DNA of 64,000 bases from Alphaproteobacteria bacterium (GCA_030433215.1 JAUIMC010000008.1:62001-126000), one strand, 5' to 3'. Shown: positions 18,022 through 29,902, counted from the first letter of the stretch. Notes: generated from the letters alone by a model not told the origin. Numbers and translations are program-made.

Positions 18022-19602
18022 ATGCCCAAAGTTCTCGTATCCGATAAATTGAGCGAAACGGCGGTCCGTATCTTCAAGGAACGCGGCGTCGACGTCGACT
18101 ATGAACCGAGCCTCGGCAAGGACAAGGAAAAGCTGCTCTCCGTCATCGATCAGTATGACGGCCTGGCGGTGCGCTCCGCCACCAAGGCGACGGCGCCGCT
18201 GATCGAAGCCGGCAAGAACCTCAAAGTCATCGGCCGCGCCGGCATCGGCGTCGACAATATCGACATTCCGGCGGCGACCGCCGCGGGCGTCGTCGTCATG
18301 AACACGCCTTACGGCAACGCCATCACGACCGCTGAACACGCCATCGCGATGATGTTCTCGCTGGTGCGCCTCATCCCTCAGGCGAACGCCTCGACCCATC
18401 AGGGCAAGTGGGAAAAATCGGCCTTCATGGGCACCGAAGTCTACGGCAAGACGCTGGGCGTCATCGGCTGCGGCAATATCGGCTCCATCGTCGCGGATCG
18501 CGGCGTCGGCCTTAAAATGCGCGTCGTCGCTTACGACCCGTTCCTGACCGAGGAACGCGCCATCAAGCTCGGCGTTGAAAAGGCCGATCTCGACACGCTC
18601 CTGTCGCGCGCCGACATCGTCACGGTGCACACGCCCCTGACCGACCAGACGCGCAATATCCTGAGCCGCAATAATCTTTCCAAGCTCAAGAAGGGCGCTT
18701 TCGTCATCAACTGCGCGCGCGGCGGCCTCCTCGACGAAGAGGCGCTGAAAGACCTGCTCGATGAAGGCCACCTCGCCGGGGCGGCCCTCGACGTTTTCGA
18801 AACCGAACCCGCGACCGATCACCCGCTCTTCGGCAATCCGAAAGTCGTGGCGACGCCGCATCTCGGCGCCTCCACCAATGAAGCGCAAGAAAACGTGGCG
18901 ATCCAGATCGCCGAGCAGATGGCCGATTACCTGATGCGCGGCGCGGTCTCGAACTCCCTGAACTCGCCGTCTGTGACGGCCGAAGAGGCGCCGCGCCTGA
19001 AACCCTATATCGCGCTCGCTGAAAAACTCGGCGCCTTCGCCGGGCAACTGACGCGCTCGGGCCTGAAAAAGATCGAGATCGTCTATGAAGGCGACATTTC
19101 CGAGCTTAACCTGAAACCGCTCACCGCCTCGGCTGTGGCGGGCGTGTTGAAGCCGATGCTGTCGGAAGTGAACATCGTCAACGCGCCGGTGATCGCGCGC
19201 GAGCGCGGGGTCTCCATCGCGGAAACCGTGCGCGACGAAGCCGACGCCTATGACAGCATCATCCGTCTCAAGATCACCTCGGAGACACAGACCCGGACCG
19301 TTTCCGGCACGCTCTTCGGCGGCGCCCCGCGCATTGTCGAGATCAAGGGCGTCGACATGGAGGCGTCGTTCTCGCCGCACATGCTCTACACCACCAATGA
19401 GGACAAGCCGGGCTTTATCGGCGCCCTCGGGCGGACGCTGGGCGAGGCGGGCATGAATATCGGCACCTTCAATCTCGGCCGCGAGACGTCGGGCGAGGGG
19501 GCGATCGCGCTGGTCGCGGTGGACGAGCCGATTTCCGACGAACTCCTCGAACAGGTGCGCGCCCTGCCGCATGTGACCCAGGCGACGGCGCTCGCTTTTT
19601 AG
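18022..19602 (+). CDS. serA: SerA, D-3-phosphoglycerate dehydrogenase (long form with ACT domain)
   Basis: 526 residues, the length of the type with an intervening domain and a C-terminal ACT domain. GRAGIGVDNIDIPAAT, the Rossmann motif GKTLGVIGCGNIGSIVADR (about 145-163), NCARGGLLDEEAL and the catalytic histidine in TPHLGAST are all visible. The C-terminal ACT domain (about 455-526, MLYTTNEDKPGFIGALGRTLGEAGMNI) would give serine feedback. It oxidises 3-phosphoglycerate, the step before SerC. Confidence 0.97.
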   Translation: MPKVLVSDKLSETAVRIFKERGVDVDYEPSLGKDKEKLLSVIDQYDGLAVRSATKATAPLIEAGKNLKVIGRAGIGVDNIDIPAATAAGVVVMNTPYGNAITTAEHAIAMMFSLVRLIPQANASTHQGKWEKSAFMGTEVYGKTLGVIGCGNIGSIVADRGVGLKMRVVAYDPFLTEERAIKLGVEKADLDTLLSRADIVTVHTPLTDQTRNILSRNNLSKLKKGAFVINCARGGLLDEEALKDLLDEGHLAGAALDVFETEPATDHPLFGNPKVVATPHLGASTNEAQENVAIQIAEQMADYLMRGAVSNSLNSPSVTAEEAPRLKPYIALAEKLGAFAGQLTRSGLKKIEIVYEGDISELNLKPLTASAVAGVLKPMLSEVNIVNAPVIARERGVSIAETVRDEADAYDSIIRLKITSETQTRTVSGTLFGGAPRIVEIKGVDMEASFSPHMLYTTNEDKPGFIGALGRTLGEAGMNIGTFNLGRETSGEGAIALVAVDEPISDELLEQVRALPHVTQATALAF

Positions 19603-19701
19603 GCCCGCAAGGCGTCCCGAAACGGCCCGTTTGCGGGTGCATTGACCGGGCCGAAGAAGGCCCTATGGTGCGCCCGCAATTACCCGACTTTGGAGGCTTG
19701 A

Positions 19702-20990
<1,289 letters not shown>

Positions 20991-20994
<4 letters not shown>

Positions 20995-22139
20995 GCGCGT
21001 TGCGCCGCCGCAATGCGCTGCGCCATCTGCGCATGGCCGGCGAGCATGCGGATGCGCTCGCCTTGATCGGGCTCCAGCGACCAGTTCCCGTGCTCCACCG
21101 TGCCGCCGAGCAGGACCGAACTCTTGCGCGGGAACATGTAGAGATAGCCCTCGGGCGTGCCCGTGACATAGCCGTAATCGACTTCCGGCTGCGGCAAGAG
21201 CATGGTCAATTGCCCGCGCGCCGGCGCCATTGCGTCGTCGCCGAACAGCGCCTTCGCGCCGAGCCCCGTACAGTTGAAGATGAGCCTTTCTTTTAAGTCG
21301 AAAACCTCATCGGCGGTCTCGAAGTTTTTCTGCATGATGCGCCCGCCTGCATTCTCGACGGCCTGCATCAGCGCGCGCAGATAAATATCCGGGTCGATCA
21401 TCAGCGCGTGGTGGCGCTCCACATAGCCATAGCCGAAATAACGCTCGGGGTTCTCTTCCGTCGCCAGCCCCGTATAGAGATCGTCGCCTTCGATATAGGG
21501 TGTGCGCTCTTTCAGGGGCGGGGCTTCCCGGAGATTGAGATAGCGCATGTAGTAAACGCCGTAAGCCGGATCGTTTGCGAGATGCTGGAATTTGCGCTGG
21601 GCGATGCGCGCCGCGCGCACGAACTGCATCAGGAATTCCTCCGTCACCGCCTCGCGCCCGGCGAACAGCGTCGTCGGATGCCAATAGGCGCCGGCGATGT
21701 TGGACGTCGTATGGGGCGGCAGGGCGCCGCCGTAGACGCTCACCTCATAGCCGCGGCGTAACAAGAGCAGCGCTGTCGTCAGCCCCATCACCCCGGCGCC
21801 GAGAACGGCGGTGCGTTTCCGGTCGATCCCATCCGCAAGTTCGACGGCGAGCTGCGCGCAGCCCCAGGATAGCGTCACCCCGCAGCCGCCATGGCCGTAA
21901 TTGTGGATGACGTCGCGGCGCCCGAACTTTTCGCGCTCGAGGCGGAAGCCGCTGCGGCGATAGGGGCGAAGGCCGACGACCGTGCGGATCTCGCGTGAGG
22001 GTTGGGACAGGACCGGCGCGTAAGGCGCCTCGAAAGGGCGGGCGTGATCGTCCGCGGCGCGCGCGGGCGAGAATGCGGGAAGCGAGCCAAGGGCGGGACT
22101 GAGGGCGGCCGCTGTCAGAAACCGGCGTCGTGCGATCAT
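20991..22139 (-). CDS. Tat-exported DAO-family FAD oxidoreductase with circularly permuted motif order
   Basis: 382 residues with a twin-arginine signal ([11 protein letters not shown]...). The D-amino-acid-oxidase elements are all present but out of order. The segment that normally ends the fold, [16 protein letters not shown] plus [17 protein letters not shown] (about 52-97), comes first. The FAD Rossmann motif [22 protein letters not shown] (about 112-133) follows, then [26 protein letters not shown] and [11 protein letters not shown] (about 345-355), where the protein ends. This is a circular permutation of the DAO fold. Homologues with this order probably exist in related genomes; I recall the pattern but cannot verify it. 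The substrate is unknown; likely a periplasmic D-amino acid or amine. Confidence 0.85.
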
Positions 22140-22279
22140 GATGCGTCATTCCCCTGATGATTGCCCGTGCGCGCATCTTTTCGCGGCCCGTCTCTCGGCG
22201 CAAGCTCCCGGGCTCGTGACGGAAGCGGTGCTGGCGCGCCATGTCGCCGCGGCCTATACTGCGCATGGAAAGGATCGTC

Positions 22280-22738
22280 ATGAACAAGGTCAAAAGCTTC
22301 ATTTTCCCGGCCGTTCTTGCCGTCGGCGCAGTGGTTTTCGCTCTTTCCGGGCGGACCTCGGCGACGGGCGCCGACTACGCTCTCGACCGCGAGCCGGAAG
22401 TGATCGCCGCGACCTTTTCTTCGGCCTGGTGTTCCGCCTGCAAGATCCTCGAGCCGCGGCTGGCGAAAGTGATCCCCGACTTCGCCGACAAGCCGGTGAA
22501 ATTCGTCGAGCTCGATTTCACCTTCGGCCAGCGCGAGGAAGTCGAGGCCAAGGCGCGCGCTGAAGGTCTCGCCGAGATTTATCCGCGCTTTGAAGGCGCG
22601 ACGGGGTTCACGCTGCTCGTTGACCGGGAGACCGGTGAGATCATCGACAGGCTGACCGTCGACTATTCCCAATCGGCCATGCGCTCTGCGCTCGCCCGGG
22701 CGCTCGCCGTGGCGCAGGCCGCGCCGGCGGCGGAATAG
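22280..22738 (+). CDS. Membrane-anchored/exported thioredoxin-like protein
   Basis: 152 residues from the ATG at 22280 (AAAGGA 6 bases upstream). An N-terminal signal or anchor (about 5-24, SFIFPAVLAVGAVVFALSG) precedes a thioredoxin fold with the active-site motif SAWCSACKILEP (about 52-63; WCSAC is a CxxC pair) and ATGFTLLVDRETGEI near the cis-Pro region. The expected cis-Pro is replaced by Gly-Phe-Thr, which is unusual. It probably acts as a periplasmic thiol reductase or oxidase. Partners are not evident. Confidence 0.75.
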   Translation: MNKVKSFIFPAVLAVGAVVFALSGRTSATGADYALDREPEVIAATFSSAWCSACKILEPRLAKVIPDFADKPVKFVELDFTFGQREEVEAKARAEGLAEIYPRFEGATGFTLLVDRETGEIIDRLTVDYSQSAMRSALARALAVAQAAPAAE

Positions 22739-22870
22739 TTATTCTTTATACGGAACTTCCGATTTCGGGACGGTTTCGCGATTGCGAAAATACCGCTTCG
22801 GGACGCGCCGGCGACGCCTTTGGCGCGCGATTTTTCTTGCGCTTTTTCGCCTTTTGAGGCAGCATGAAAG

Positions 22871-23035
22871 CCGTTCCGAGGGGCGTCCCGCCTGTCGCCA
22901 GTGGACGACGGCTCGTGCGACGCGCAACTCATTGATCCTTCTTGGGATCAGGAGCAATACGCGCCAGGGAGCCAGGGCAATGGGACTGAGAGAGACCCTT
23001 TGAACCTGAACCGGGTCATGCCGGCGCAGGAACGG
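22871..23035 (+). ncRNA. TPP (thiamine pyrophosphate) riboswitch with very long P3 arm, no thiamine gene downstream
   Basis: P1 pairs CCGTTCC (22871-22877) with GGAACGG (23029-23035). GAGGGGCG at 22878-22885 matches the 5' conserved part of the second riboswitch in this window. ACTGAGA (22985-22991), GACCCTTTGAACCTGA and the P5 pair CCGG/CCGG (23011-23014, 23021-23024) followed by CGCAGGA are the conserved THI-box elements. P3 starts GTCCC (22885-22889) and closes GGGAC (22982-22986), enclosing about 92 bases with its own hairpin (TGATCC/GGATCA). The next genes on this strand are not recognisable thiamine genes. Confidence 0.85.
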
Positions 23036-23102
23036 AACAGCGAAAGACTTGGAGAACCCTGCGTTTTTAAGATGCAGCGTCGACTGAGCCTGACGTCGAT
23101 TT

Positions 23103-23140
23103 CCTCATCGCTGGATCCGCAAGCTTAAGCGGCGATGAGG
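23103..23140 (+). terminator. Hairpin downstream of the orphan TPP riboswitch (possible terminator/attenuator)
   Basis: The outer stem is CCTCATCG (23103-23110) with CGATGAGG (23133-23140); the inner stem is CCGC/GCGG. It lies 68 bases after the aptamer. A T-run is weak (CCCTTTTG some 10 bases later), so termination is uncertain. The rest of the 22739-23325 gap holds a small TTTCGC/GCGAAA hairpin at 22774-22789 and no gene I can support. Confidence 0.4.
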
Positions 23141-23325
23141 AGACCGGCCCTTTTGTAAAGTTTAGGCGCGGCGTCTGGTTGCGCGCATCCGGCATATAAT
23201 TCCTGTACGGCGCAGCGCCGCCCTTTCGGGGTGCGGCGCATGAATGGCTGTGTCCTGGCTCTATTCCTTTCGCCGCCGGGGGGGGCTAGACTTCTTCCCT
23301 TGAGAACAAAGAAGGGGAGACCATC

Positions 23326-23661
23326 ATGAAAATTATTCTGTTGAGCAGCTTGCTGCTTCTGCCCGGCGCGGCGTTCGCGCAGCCGGCGAAAGAGCTGCAA
23401 AAGCCGGCGATCTCGCAAGTCATCACCGCGCAAATTGGCTCGAACGAAGGCGAAACGGGCCCCACCTTGTCCGGCCTTTTGAGCGAGGGCTATGAAATTA
23501 TCAATGTGGACGCGCCCGTAGGCGAGGCCAATGCGCGCTTTATCCTCAGAAAAGGCAATGTGATCTATTCCTGCCTGCAGCGGGTTTATCGCGAAGGAAC
23601 GGGCTCCGGGCGCAATCGCGGCATTCCGTCGATCTGCGAAAATCTTACGCCCGCGACATAA
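23326..23661 (+). CDS. Small secreted protein, unknown
   Basis: 111 residues. The signal peptide (MKIILLSSLLLLPGAAFAQ) is followed by a short domain (about 28-105) with two cysteines (VIYSCLQRVY and PSICENL) that could form a disulfide. GGGGAG lies upstream of the ATG. It is the first gene after the orphan TPP riboswitch, 290 bases downstream, but nothing in it suggests thiamine binding. I recognise no family. Confidence 0.7.
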   Translation: MKIILLSSLLLLPGAAFAQPAKELQKPAISQVITAQIGSNEGETGPTLSGLLSEGYEIINVDAPVGEANARFILRKGNVIYSCLQRVYREGTGSGRNRGIPSICENLTPAT

Positions 23662-23692
23662 AACCGGCGCAATTTCCGAAAAAATAAACAGC

Positions 23693-24451
23693 ATGATGAA
23701 CACAGCATTGCTCGCCGGGGCAATCATGCTTCTGGCGGCGCCGGCTTTTGCACAAGAGCCGGCGCCGCACTGCGCAGCGGTCTCGGATAACGATATCGAA
23801 TACATCGTCTGCCGTTTCGACCCGCAAGAGAAGGGTCTTCGCCTGTTCCTCAAGGACGAGGCGGGCGAGCCTTACCGCCATTTCAATTTCCTGAAAGATG
23901 CGCTGGCCGAACGGAACGAACGCCTCGTCTTCGCCATGAACGCCGGCATGTATCATGAAGACCGCGCTCCGGTGGGGCTATATGTCGAGAAAGGCGAAGA
24001 AGCATCGGCGCTCAACGACAATGACGGGCCCGGCAATTTTCACCTGAAACCGAACGGCGTTTTCTTCGTCACGCAGACCGGGGAAGCGGGCGTTCTGGAG
24101 ACGCAAGCCTTTAAGGATGCAGGCGTTAAGGTTGGGTACGCCACGCAATCGGGACCCATGCTGGTGATCGACGGCGAGATTCATCGGCGCTTCCTGCCCG
24201 ATTCCGATTCCCTGAAGCGGCGCAATGGCGTCGGCGTCACCGAAGACGGAGAAACGATCTTCGTTCTTTCCGACAGCCCGGTGCGGTTTTATGATTTCGC
24301 GACCTTCTTCCGCGAGCGCTTAAAGACGCCGAATGCGCTTTATCTCGACGGAACAATCTCGCGCATTTACGCGCCGGAGATCGACCGTAACGATCCGGGC
24401 GTGGCGATGGGGCCGATTGTCGGCGCCGTCGCGGGGGCAAGAAAAGATTGA
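23693..24451 (+). CDS. Phosphodiester glycosidase (NAGPA/DUF2233) family secreted protein
   Basis: 252 residues with a signal peptide (LLAGAIMLLAAPAFAQ). FAMNAGMYHEDRAPVGLYVEKG (about 82-103), KPNGVFFV, ATQSGPMLVIDGEIH, RRNGVGVTEDGETIFVLSD and NALYLDGTISRIY are typical of the DUF2233/YigE branch of phosphodiester glycosidases, related to the N-acetylglucosamine-1-phosphodiester enzyme that uncovers mannose-6-phosphate. The bacterial substrate is unknown. It lies 31 bases after the preceding small secreted protein gene. The start could be either of two adjacent ATGs. Confidence 0.85.
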   Translation: MMNTALLAGAIMLLAAPAFAQEPAPHCAAVSDNDIEYIVCRFDPQEKGLRLFLKDEAGEPYRHFNFLKDALAERNERLVFAMNAGMYHEDRAPVGLYVEKGEEASALNDNDGPGNFHLKPNGVFFVTQTGEAGVLETQAFKDAGVKVGYATQSGPMLVIDGEIHRRFLPDSDSLKRRNGVGVTEDGETIFVLSDSPVRFYDFATFFRERLKTPNALYLDGTISRIYAPEIDRNDPGVAMGPIVGAVAGARKD

Positions 24452-24542
24452 CTTTACCGCCTGCGCGCTGCGCCGGCCCTTTGCATCCGGCGCGGAAAGC
24501 GGCATGCTGGCGGCGCCGCAGCCCGAAGGAGCTCTTGTTTCC

Positions 24543-25862
24543 GTGAAAAGCCCCGTGAATATACTCGCCGCCGCCCTTGGTCTCGTCCTGTCTCCCGCCG
24601 CCGCGCTCGCGCAAGACGCGCTCAGTGAAGAAGAGGCGGCGATTGTCGCCCGCGTGGACGCGAATTTCGAGGAGTCGATTTCGTTTCTCGAAGAGGTCGT
24701 GAACATCAATTCCGGCACCATGAACCATGAGGGCGTGCGCGAGGCCGGCCACGCTTTCACCGGGCCTTTCGAGGCGCTCGGCTTCAAGGTGAAGTGGATC
24801 GAACAGGACAGCGTCAACCGCGCCGGCCATTTCCAGGCCGTGAAGAAAGGCGATACGGGCGCGAAACTTCTTCTCATCGGCCATCTCGACACGGTGTTTG
24901 AAAAAGACGGCGACTTCCTCGAATGGAGCCGCGACGGTGATGTCGCCAAGGGGCCGGGCGTCGTCGACATGAAGGGCGGCGACGTCGTGCTGCTCTACGC
25001 GCTGAAAGCGCTCGACGATCTCGATCTTATTGATGACGCCGACGTCACCGTCCTGATGACCGGCGACGAGGAAATGAGCGGCAAGCCCATCGACATCTCC
25101 CGCAAGGATCTCATCAAGGCGGCGAAACGCGCCGATGCGGCGCTGAATTTCGAGGGCGGCTCTGAGGGCGAAGTCGTCGCCTCGCGCCGCGGCTCCTCCG
25201 GCTGGACGCTGACCACGACCGGCGTGCGCGCCCATTCGAGCCAGGTGTTTTCGGACACTGTCGGCGCCGGCGCGGTTTTCGAAATGGCGCGCATTCTTGA
25301 CGAAGTTTACGAAGCCCTCGCCGAAGAAGAGTTCCTGACCTTCAATCCCGGCGTCATCGTCGGCGGCACCGACGTCAAATACGACAAGGACGCAACGCGC
25401 GGTTCGGCCTTCGGCAAGACCAATGTGGTGGCGCAGAAGGCGGTGGTCGACGGCGGGCTCCGCTTCATCTCCGAAGAGCAGAAGGCGGCGGCGCGCGAGA
25501 CAATGCGCGAGATCGCCGCCAATCACCGGCCGCAAACCGGCGCCGAGTTCGAGTTCGAGGACAGCTATCCGGCAATGACGCCCACCGAGGGCAATATGAA
25601 ACTCCTCGCGCTCGTCTCCGAGGTCAGCGAGGATCTGGGCCAGGGCCCGTTGAAGGCCAACGACCCGGCCCAGCGCGGCGCCGCGGACATTTCCTTCGCC
25701 GCGCCCCATGTGCCGGCCTCCATGGACGGGCTCGGGCCGCTCGGCGGCGCCGGGCACACGCCTGACGAATGGCTCGACATTCCCTCCGTCAAGGCGGCGA
25801 CGGCGCGCGCGGCGCTGATCATCTATCGCCTGACGCGCGAAGACGCGCCGAGCTTCGAATAG
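24543..25862 (+). CDS. Secreted M20-family metallopeptidase (carboxypeptidase G2-like)
   Basis: 439 residues from the GTG at 24543, chosen because GAAGGAG ends 11 bases upstream and because it opens directly into a signal peptide (KSPVNILAAALGLVLSPAAALAQ). An in-frame ATG at 24504 would add 13 residues. Metal ligands and the catalytic base appear in GHLDTVF, KGPGVVDMKGGD and TGDEEMSGK; the dimerisation domain contains ARRGSSGWTLTTTGVRAHSS. M20 enzymes of this type cleave C-terminal amino acids such as glutamate from peptides or folates. Confidence 0.88.
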   Translation: MKSPVNILAAALGLVLSPAAALAQDALSEEEAAIVARVDANFEESISFLEEVVNINSGTMNHEGVREAGHAFTGPFEALGFKVKWIEQDSVNRAGHFQAVKKGDTGAKLLLIGHLDTVFEKDGDFLEWSRDGDVAKGPGVVDMKGGDVVLLYALKALDDLDLIDDADVTVLMTGDEEMSGKPIDISRKDLIKAAKRADAALNFEGGSEGEVVASRRGSSGWTLTTTGVRAHSSQVFSDTVGAGAVFEMARILDEVYEALAEEEFLTFNPGVIVGGTDVKYDKDATRGSAFGKTNVVAQKAVVDGGLRFISEEQKAAARETMREIAANHRPQTGAEFEFEDSYPAMTPTEGNMKLLALVSEVSEDLGQGPLKANDPAQRGAADISFAAPHVPASMDGLGPLGGAGHTPDEWLDIPSVKAATARAALIIYRLTREDAPSFE

Positions 25863-25875
25863 GGCGAAGCGGATC

Positions 25876-26628
25876 ATGTCCGGCGCGATCAAAACCGTCA
25901 TCATCGGCGAACGCTTTTGCGGGCCGAAGACCTCCGGCAATGGCGGTTATACGGCGGGCCTAATAGCGCAAGCCATCGCCGGGCCCGCCTCCGTCACGCT
26001 GAAGGCGCCGCCGCCCCTCGACACGCCGATTGACTTGCGCGCGGGCGAGGGCGGCAAGGTTGAAGCCGTTGCGGGCGACACGCTGATCGCCGTCGCTGAG
26101 CCGGGCGAGGTGACGGTCGACCCGCCGGCGATCCCCGGCGACGACGCCATCGCGCAGGCTCATGACGATTTCCTGAAAGCCGAGGACGGCTTCCAGATCA
26201 TTCCCTATTGCTTCGTATGCGGAAAGGAACGCGCGCCGGGCGACGGCCTGCGCATTTTTTCCGGCCCCGCGCCCGAAAGCCCGGTCAACGCGGATTTCTG
26301 GACGCCGGGCGAAGACCTCGCTGGCGAAGACGGGCTCGTCCGCCCTGAATATCTCTGGGCCGCGCTCGACTGTCCCACGGCCTATGCCTTGCGTGTCGGC
26401 AAGCGCATGACCCTGCTCGGGCGCTTCGCGGCGGACATCAAACGCCGCCCGAAGCCCGGCGAGCGCCTGATCGCCGCCGCCTGGCGCACGGGCGAGGACG
26501 GGCGCAAGCATTATTCCGCTTCCGTCCTGCTCGATGAAAGCCGCGCGGTCATCGCCTGCGCCAACGCCATCTGGATCGAGCTTGCGGACCCCGCGCTGAT
26601 CGAAAAACTCCGGCGCGAAAACGCCTGA
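25876..26628 (+). CDS. Hotdog-fold thioesterase-like protein
   Basis: 250 residues. A C-terminal hotdog-like half (about 108-250) contains YCFVCGKERAPGDGLRIFSGP, a FWTPGEDL segment, VRPEYLWAALDCPTAYAL and LLGRFAADIKRRPKPGERL, a pattern seen in uncharacterised PaaI/acyl-CoA thioesterase relatives. The N-terminal half (GERFCGPKTSGNGGYTAGLIA...) resembles a second degenerate hotdog. The CxxC in CFVCG may bind a metal. It follows the peptidase by 13 bases. The substrate is unknown. Confidence 0.65.
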   Translation: MSGAIKTVIIGERFCGPKTSGNGGYTAGLIAQAIAGPASVTLKAPPPLDTPIDLRAGEGGKVEAVAGDTLIAVAEPGEVTVDPPAIPGDDAIAQAHDDFLKAEDGFQIIPYCFVCGKERAPGDGLRIFSGPAPESPVNADFWTPGEDLAGEDGLVRPEYLWAALDCPTAYALRVGKRMTLLGRFAADIKRRPKPGERLIAAAWRTGEDGRKHYSASVLLDESRAVIACANAIWIELADPALIEKLRRENA

Positions 26629-26703
26629 AACCGCCCGGTTTTCCCCGCCCGCCCGTGCGTGGTCTTCCTTGATGCGCCGTCGCCGATTTGCTAGGAAAGC
26701 GGC

Positions 26704-26825
26704 GTATTCCGAGGGGCGCCGGCGGCACCGGCTGAGACCTTGTTTTTTCTCTTCCCATAGGAAGGGGAAACGGCACAGGGGCACCCTTTGAACCTGATCG
26801 GTTAAGACCGGCGTAGGGACGGAGG
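26704..26825 (+). ncRNA. TPP riboswitch controlling the thiC operon
   Basis: GAGGGGCGCC with P3 GCCGG/CCGGC, GGCTGAGA, a P3a insert (CTTCC/GGAAG hairpin), CACCCTTTGAACCTGATC, then the P4/P5 arm GGTTAAGACCGGCGTAGGGA make a complete THI-box. The Shine-Dalgarno GGAGG (26821-26825) directly abuts the 3' strand of P1 and lies 6 bases before the ATG at 26832, so TPP binding should block translation initiation. Confidence 0.95.
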
Positions 26826-26831
26826 CTGAAG

Positions 26832-27242
26832 ATGATCACCACTGCAACCGTGCTGACCCTGTCGCTCGCGAAAGCGATGGGCGTTTATTTCATCGCCGGC
26901 GGGCTGTCGGGCTTGATCAGCCGCGAGCGATGGGCGGCGATCCTCGATGAGTTCATGGCGCGGCCCGCGCTTACCTTCATCTCCGGCGTCTTCGTGTTCG
27001 TCCTCGGCGCGGCGCTCGTCATGCTCCACAATCTCTGGACCGACCCGCTGGCGATCGCCGTGACGCTGATCGGCTGGGCGGCGGCCATCGAAGGCCTGAT
27101 CTTGGTGGTCTATCCGGACCCGCTCCTGAAATGGGCGGTCAACTTCGTCCGCCCCGGCGCGGTCCGCGCCTTTTCGGTTCTCACCATCCTTCTCGGCGCC
27201 GTCTTCCTGGCGCTCGGCTTCACCGGCCGGGCGGGGCTTTAA
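26832..27242 (+). CDS. Small four-helix membrane protein under TPP control, unknown
   Basis: 136 residues with four hydrophobic segments (about 5-27, 47-67, 72-95, 108-130). It starts right at the riboswitch-controlled ribosome site and is followed 38 bases later by thiC, so it is the first gene of a TPP-repressed operon. The second half (AAIEGLILVVYPDPLLKW...SVLTILLGAVFLALG) faintly recalls the DUF2065/YjeT type, without certainty. Location suggests a role in uptake or handling of thiamine or its pyrimidine, which is inference from context only. Confidence 0.8.
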   Translation: MITTATVLTLSLAKAMGVYFIAGGLSGLISRERWAAILDEFMARPALTFISGVFVFVLGAALVMLHNLWTDPLAIAVTLIGWAAAIEGLILVVYPDPLLKWAVNFVRPGAVRAFSVLTILLGAVFLALGFTGRAGL

Positions 27243-27280
27243 GGCGCGCATCACTGGTTCCCTCCAAAGAGAGATTTTAA

Positions 27281-29191
<1,911 letters not shown>

Positions 29192-29207
29192 AACTTATCA
29201 ACCAATT

Positions 29208-29702
29208 ATGATTTTTTTGGTCACTTCATCTCAGTTCGTTTCGCTTGGGTTGGCGCTAGACTTAGTGGGCGTTCTAATGCTTGGAATTGATTTGATTAGA
29301 GTTCAAACGCGTTCCATTGAGAGCGTAAATGAACTCAAAGTGAATTTGTTCGAAAATAAGGAGAGTCTGAAATTCTCAACCGAATGCCTAAAAGAGTCGT
29401 CATCAAAATTAGGAAGATGGATTTCAGAAGACGAGTATTGGGATTTTCACGTAGAAGACGAAGTCTCCTATAATGTGCGGGAAATGCGCAGTCAGTCGAA
29501 GGAACTCGGCGAAAATATTGAGGCGGTAACTTTATCTATAGATAGTCTTGTTGAGGCGTTAGAGAGAAACGCTATTAATGTTGATCAGGTGGCGAACGCA
29601 ACTTTGGTAGTTTCAAAAATTGGGTTGGCGCTAATATTCATTGGTTTTGTTTTGCAGTTGTGCGGAGCTGCTGGAGCTGAAATTTATTTTAAGTTGTTTT
29701 AG
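29208..29702 (+). CDS. Low-GC orphan protein with two membrane segments and a helical middle
   Basis: 164 residues, 16 bases after thiC. A hydrophobic N-terminal segment (about 8-27) and a C-terminal one (about 137-160) flank a charged, probably coiled-coil middle (SIESVNELKVNLFENKESLKF...). Base composition is clearly AT-richer than neighbours, with codons such as TTA, ATA and AGA, suggesting recent acquisition. There is no Shine-Dalgarno site, and I recognise no family. It has no visible terminator before the repeat cluster that follows. Confidence 0.6.
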   Translation: MIFLVTSSQFVSLGLALDLVGVLMLGIDLIRVQTRSIESVNELKVNLFENKESLKFSTECLKESSSKLGRWISEDEYWDFHVEDEVSYNVREMRSQSKELGENIEAVTLSIDSLVEALERNAINVDQVANATLVVSKIGLALIFIGFVLQLCGAAGAEIYFKLF

Positions 29703-29756
29703 CAAGTAGGGCGGGTTAGCGCAGCGTAACCCGCCATTTGTTTTGCGGCTGAACTT

Positions 29757-29817
29757 ACCCCCTCCGTCATCCCGGGCTCGCGCCCGGTCTGACACCTCCC
29801 CCGCAGGCGGGGGAGGA
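29757..29817 (+). repeat. Double-hairpin repeat, solo copy 1
   Basis: A 61-bp unit beginning ACCCCCTCCGTCATCC contains two palindromes: CCGGG...CCCGG around GCTCGCG, and CTCCCCCGC/GCGGGGGAG. It is nearly identical (one mismatch by eye) to the copy at 30492-30552. A further palindrome, GGCGGGTTA/TAACCCGCC (29709-29733), lies just upstream. Otherwise the 29703-29952 gap has no gene. Confidence 0.85.
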
Positions 29818-29902
29818 AGGGAGCCTTGTTGCAAGTCATTCCTTGAAGAAATCCATCCGCCTTACGAAACTTTTTCACGGCCGCCCTTGCGCCAACCTCC
29901 TT

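Noticed and set aside
23079-23126. SalI, BamHI and HindIII-like hexamers close together, resembling a cloning polylinker
   Set aside because: Spacing and surrounding sequence do not match a vector linker, and no vector sequence is nearby; chance in a hairpin-rich region.
23072-23128. 18-codon frame (MQRRLSLTSISSSLDPQA) after the orphan TPP riboswitch
   Set aside because: The nearest GGAG is about 20 bases away and the frame runs into the downstream hairpin; no evidence that it is translated.
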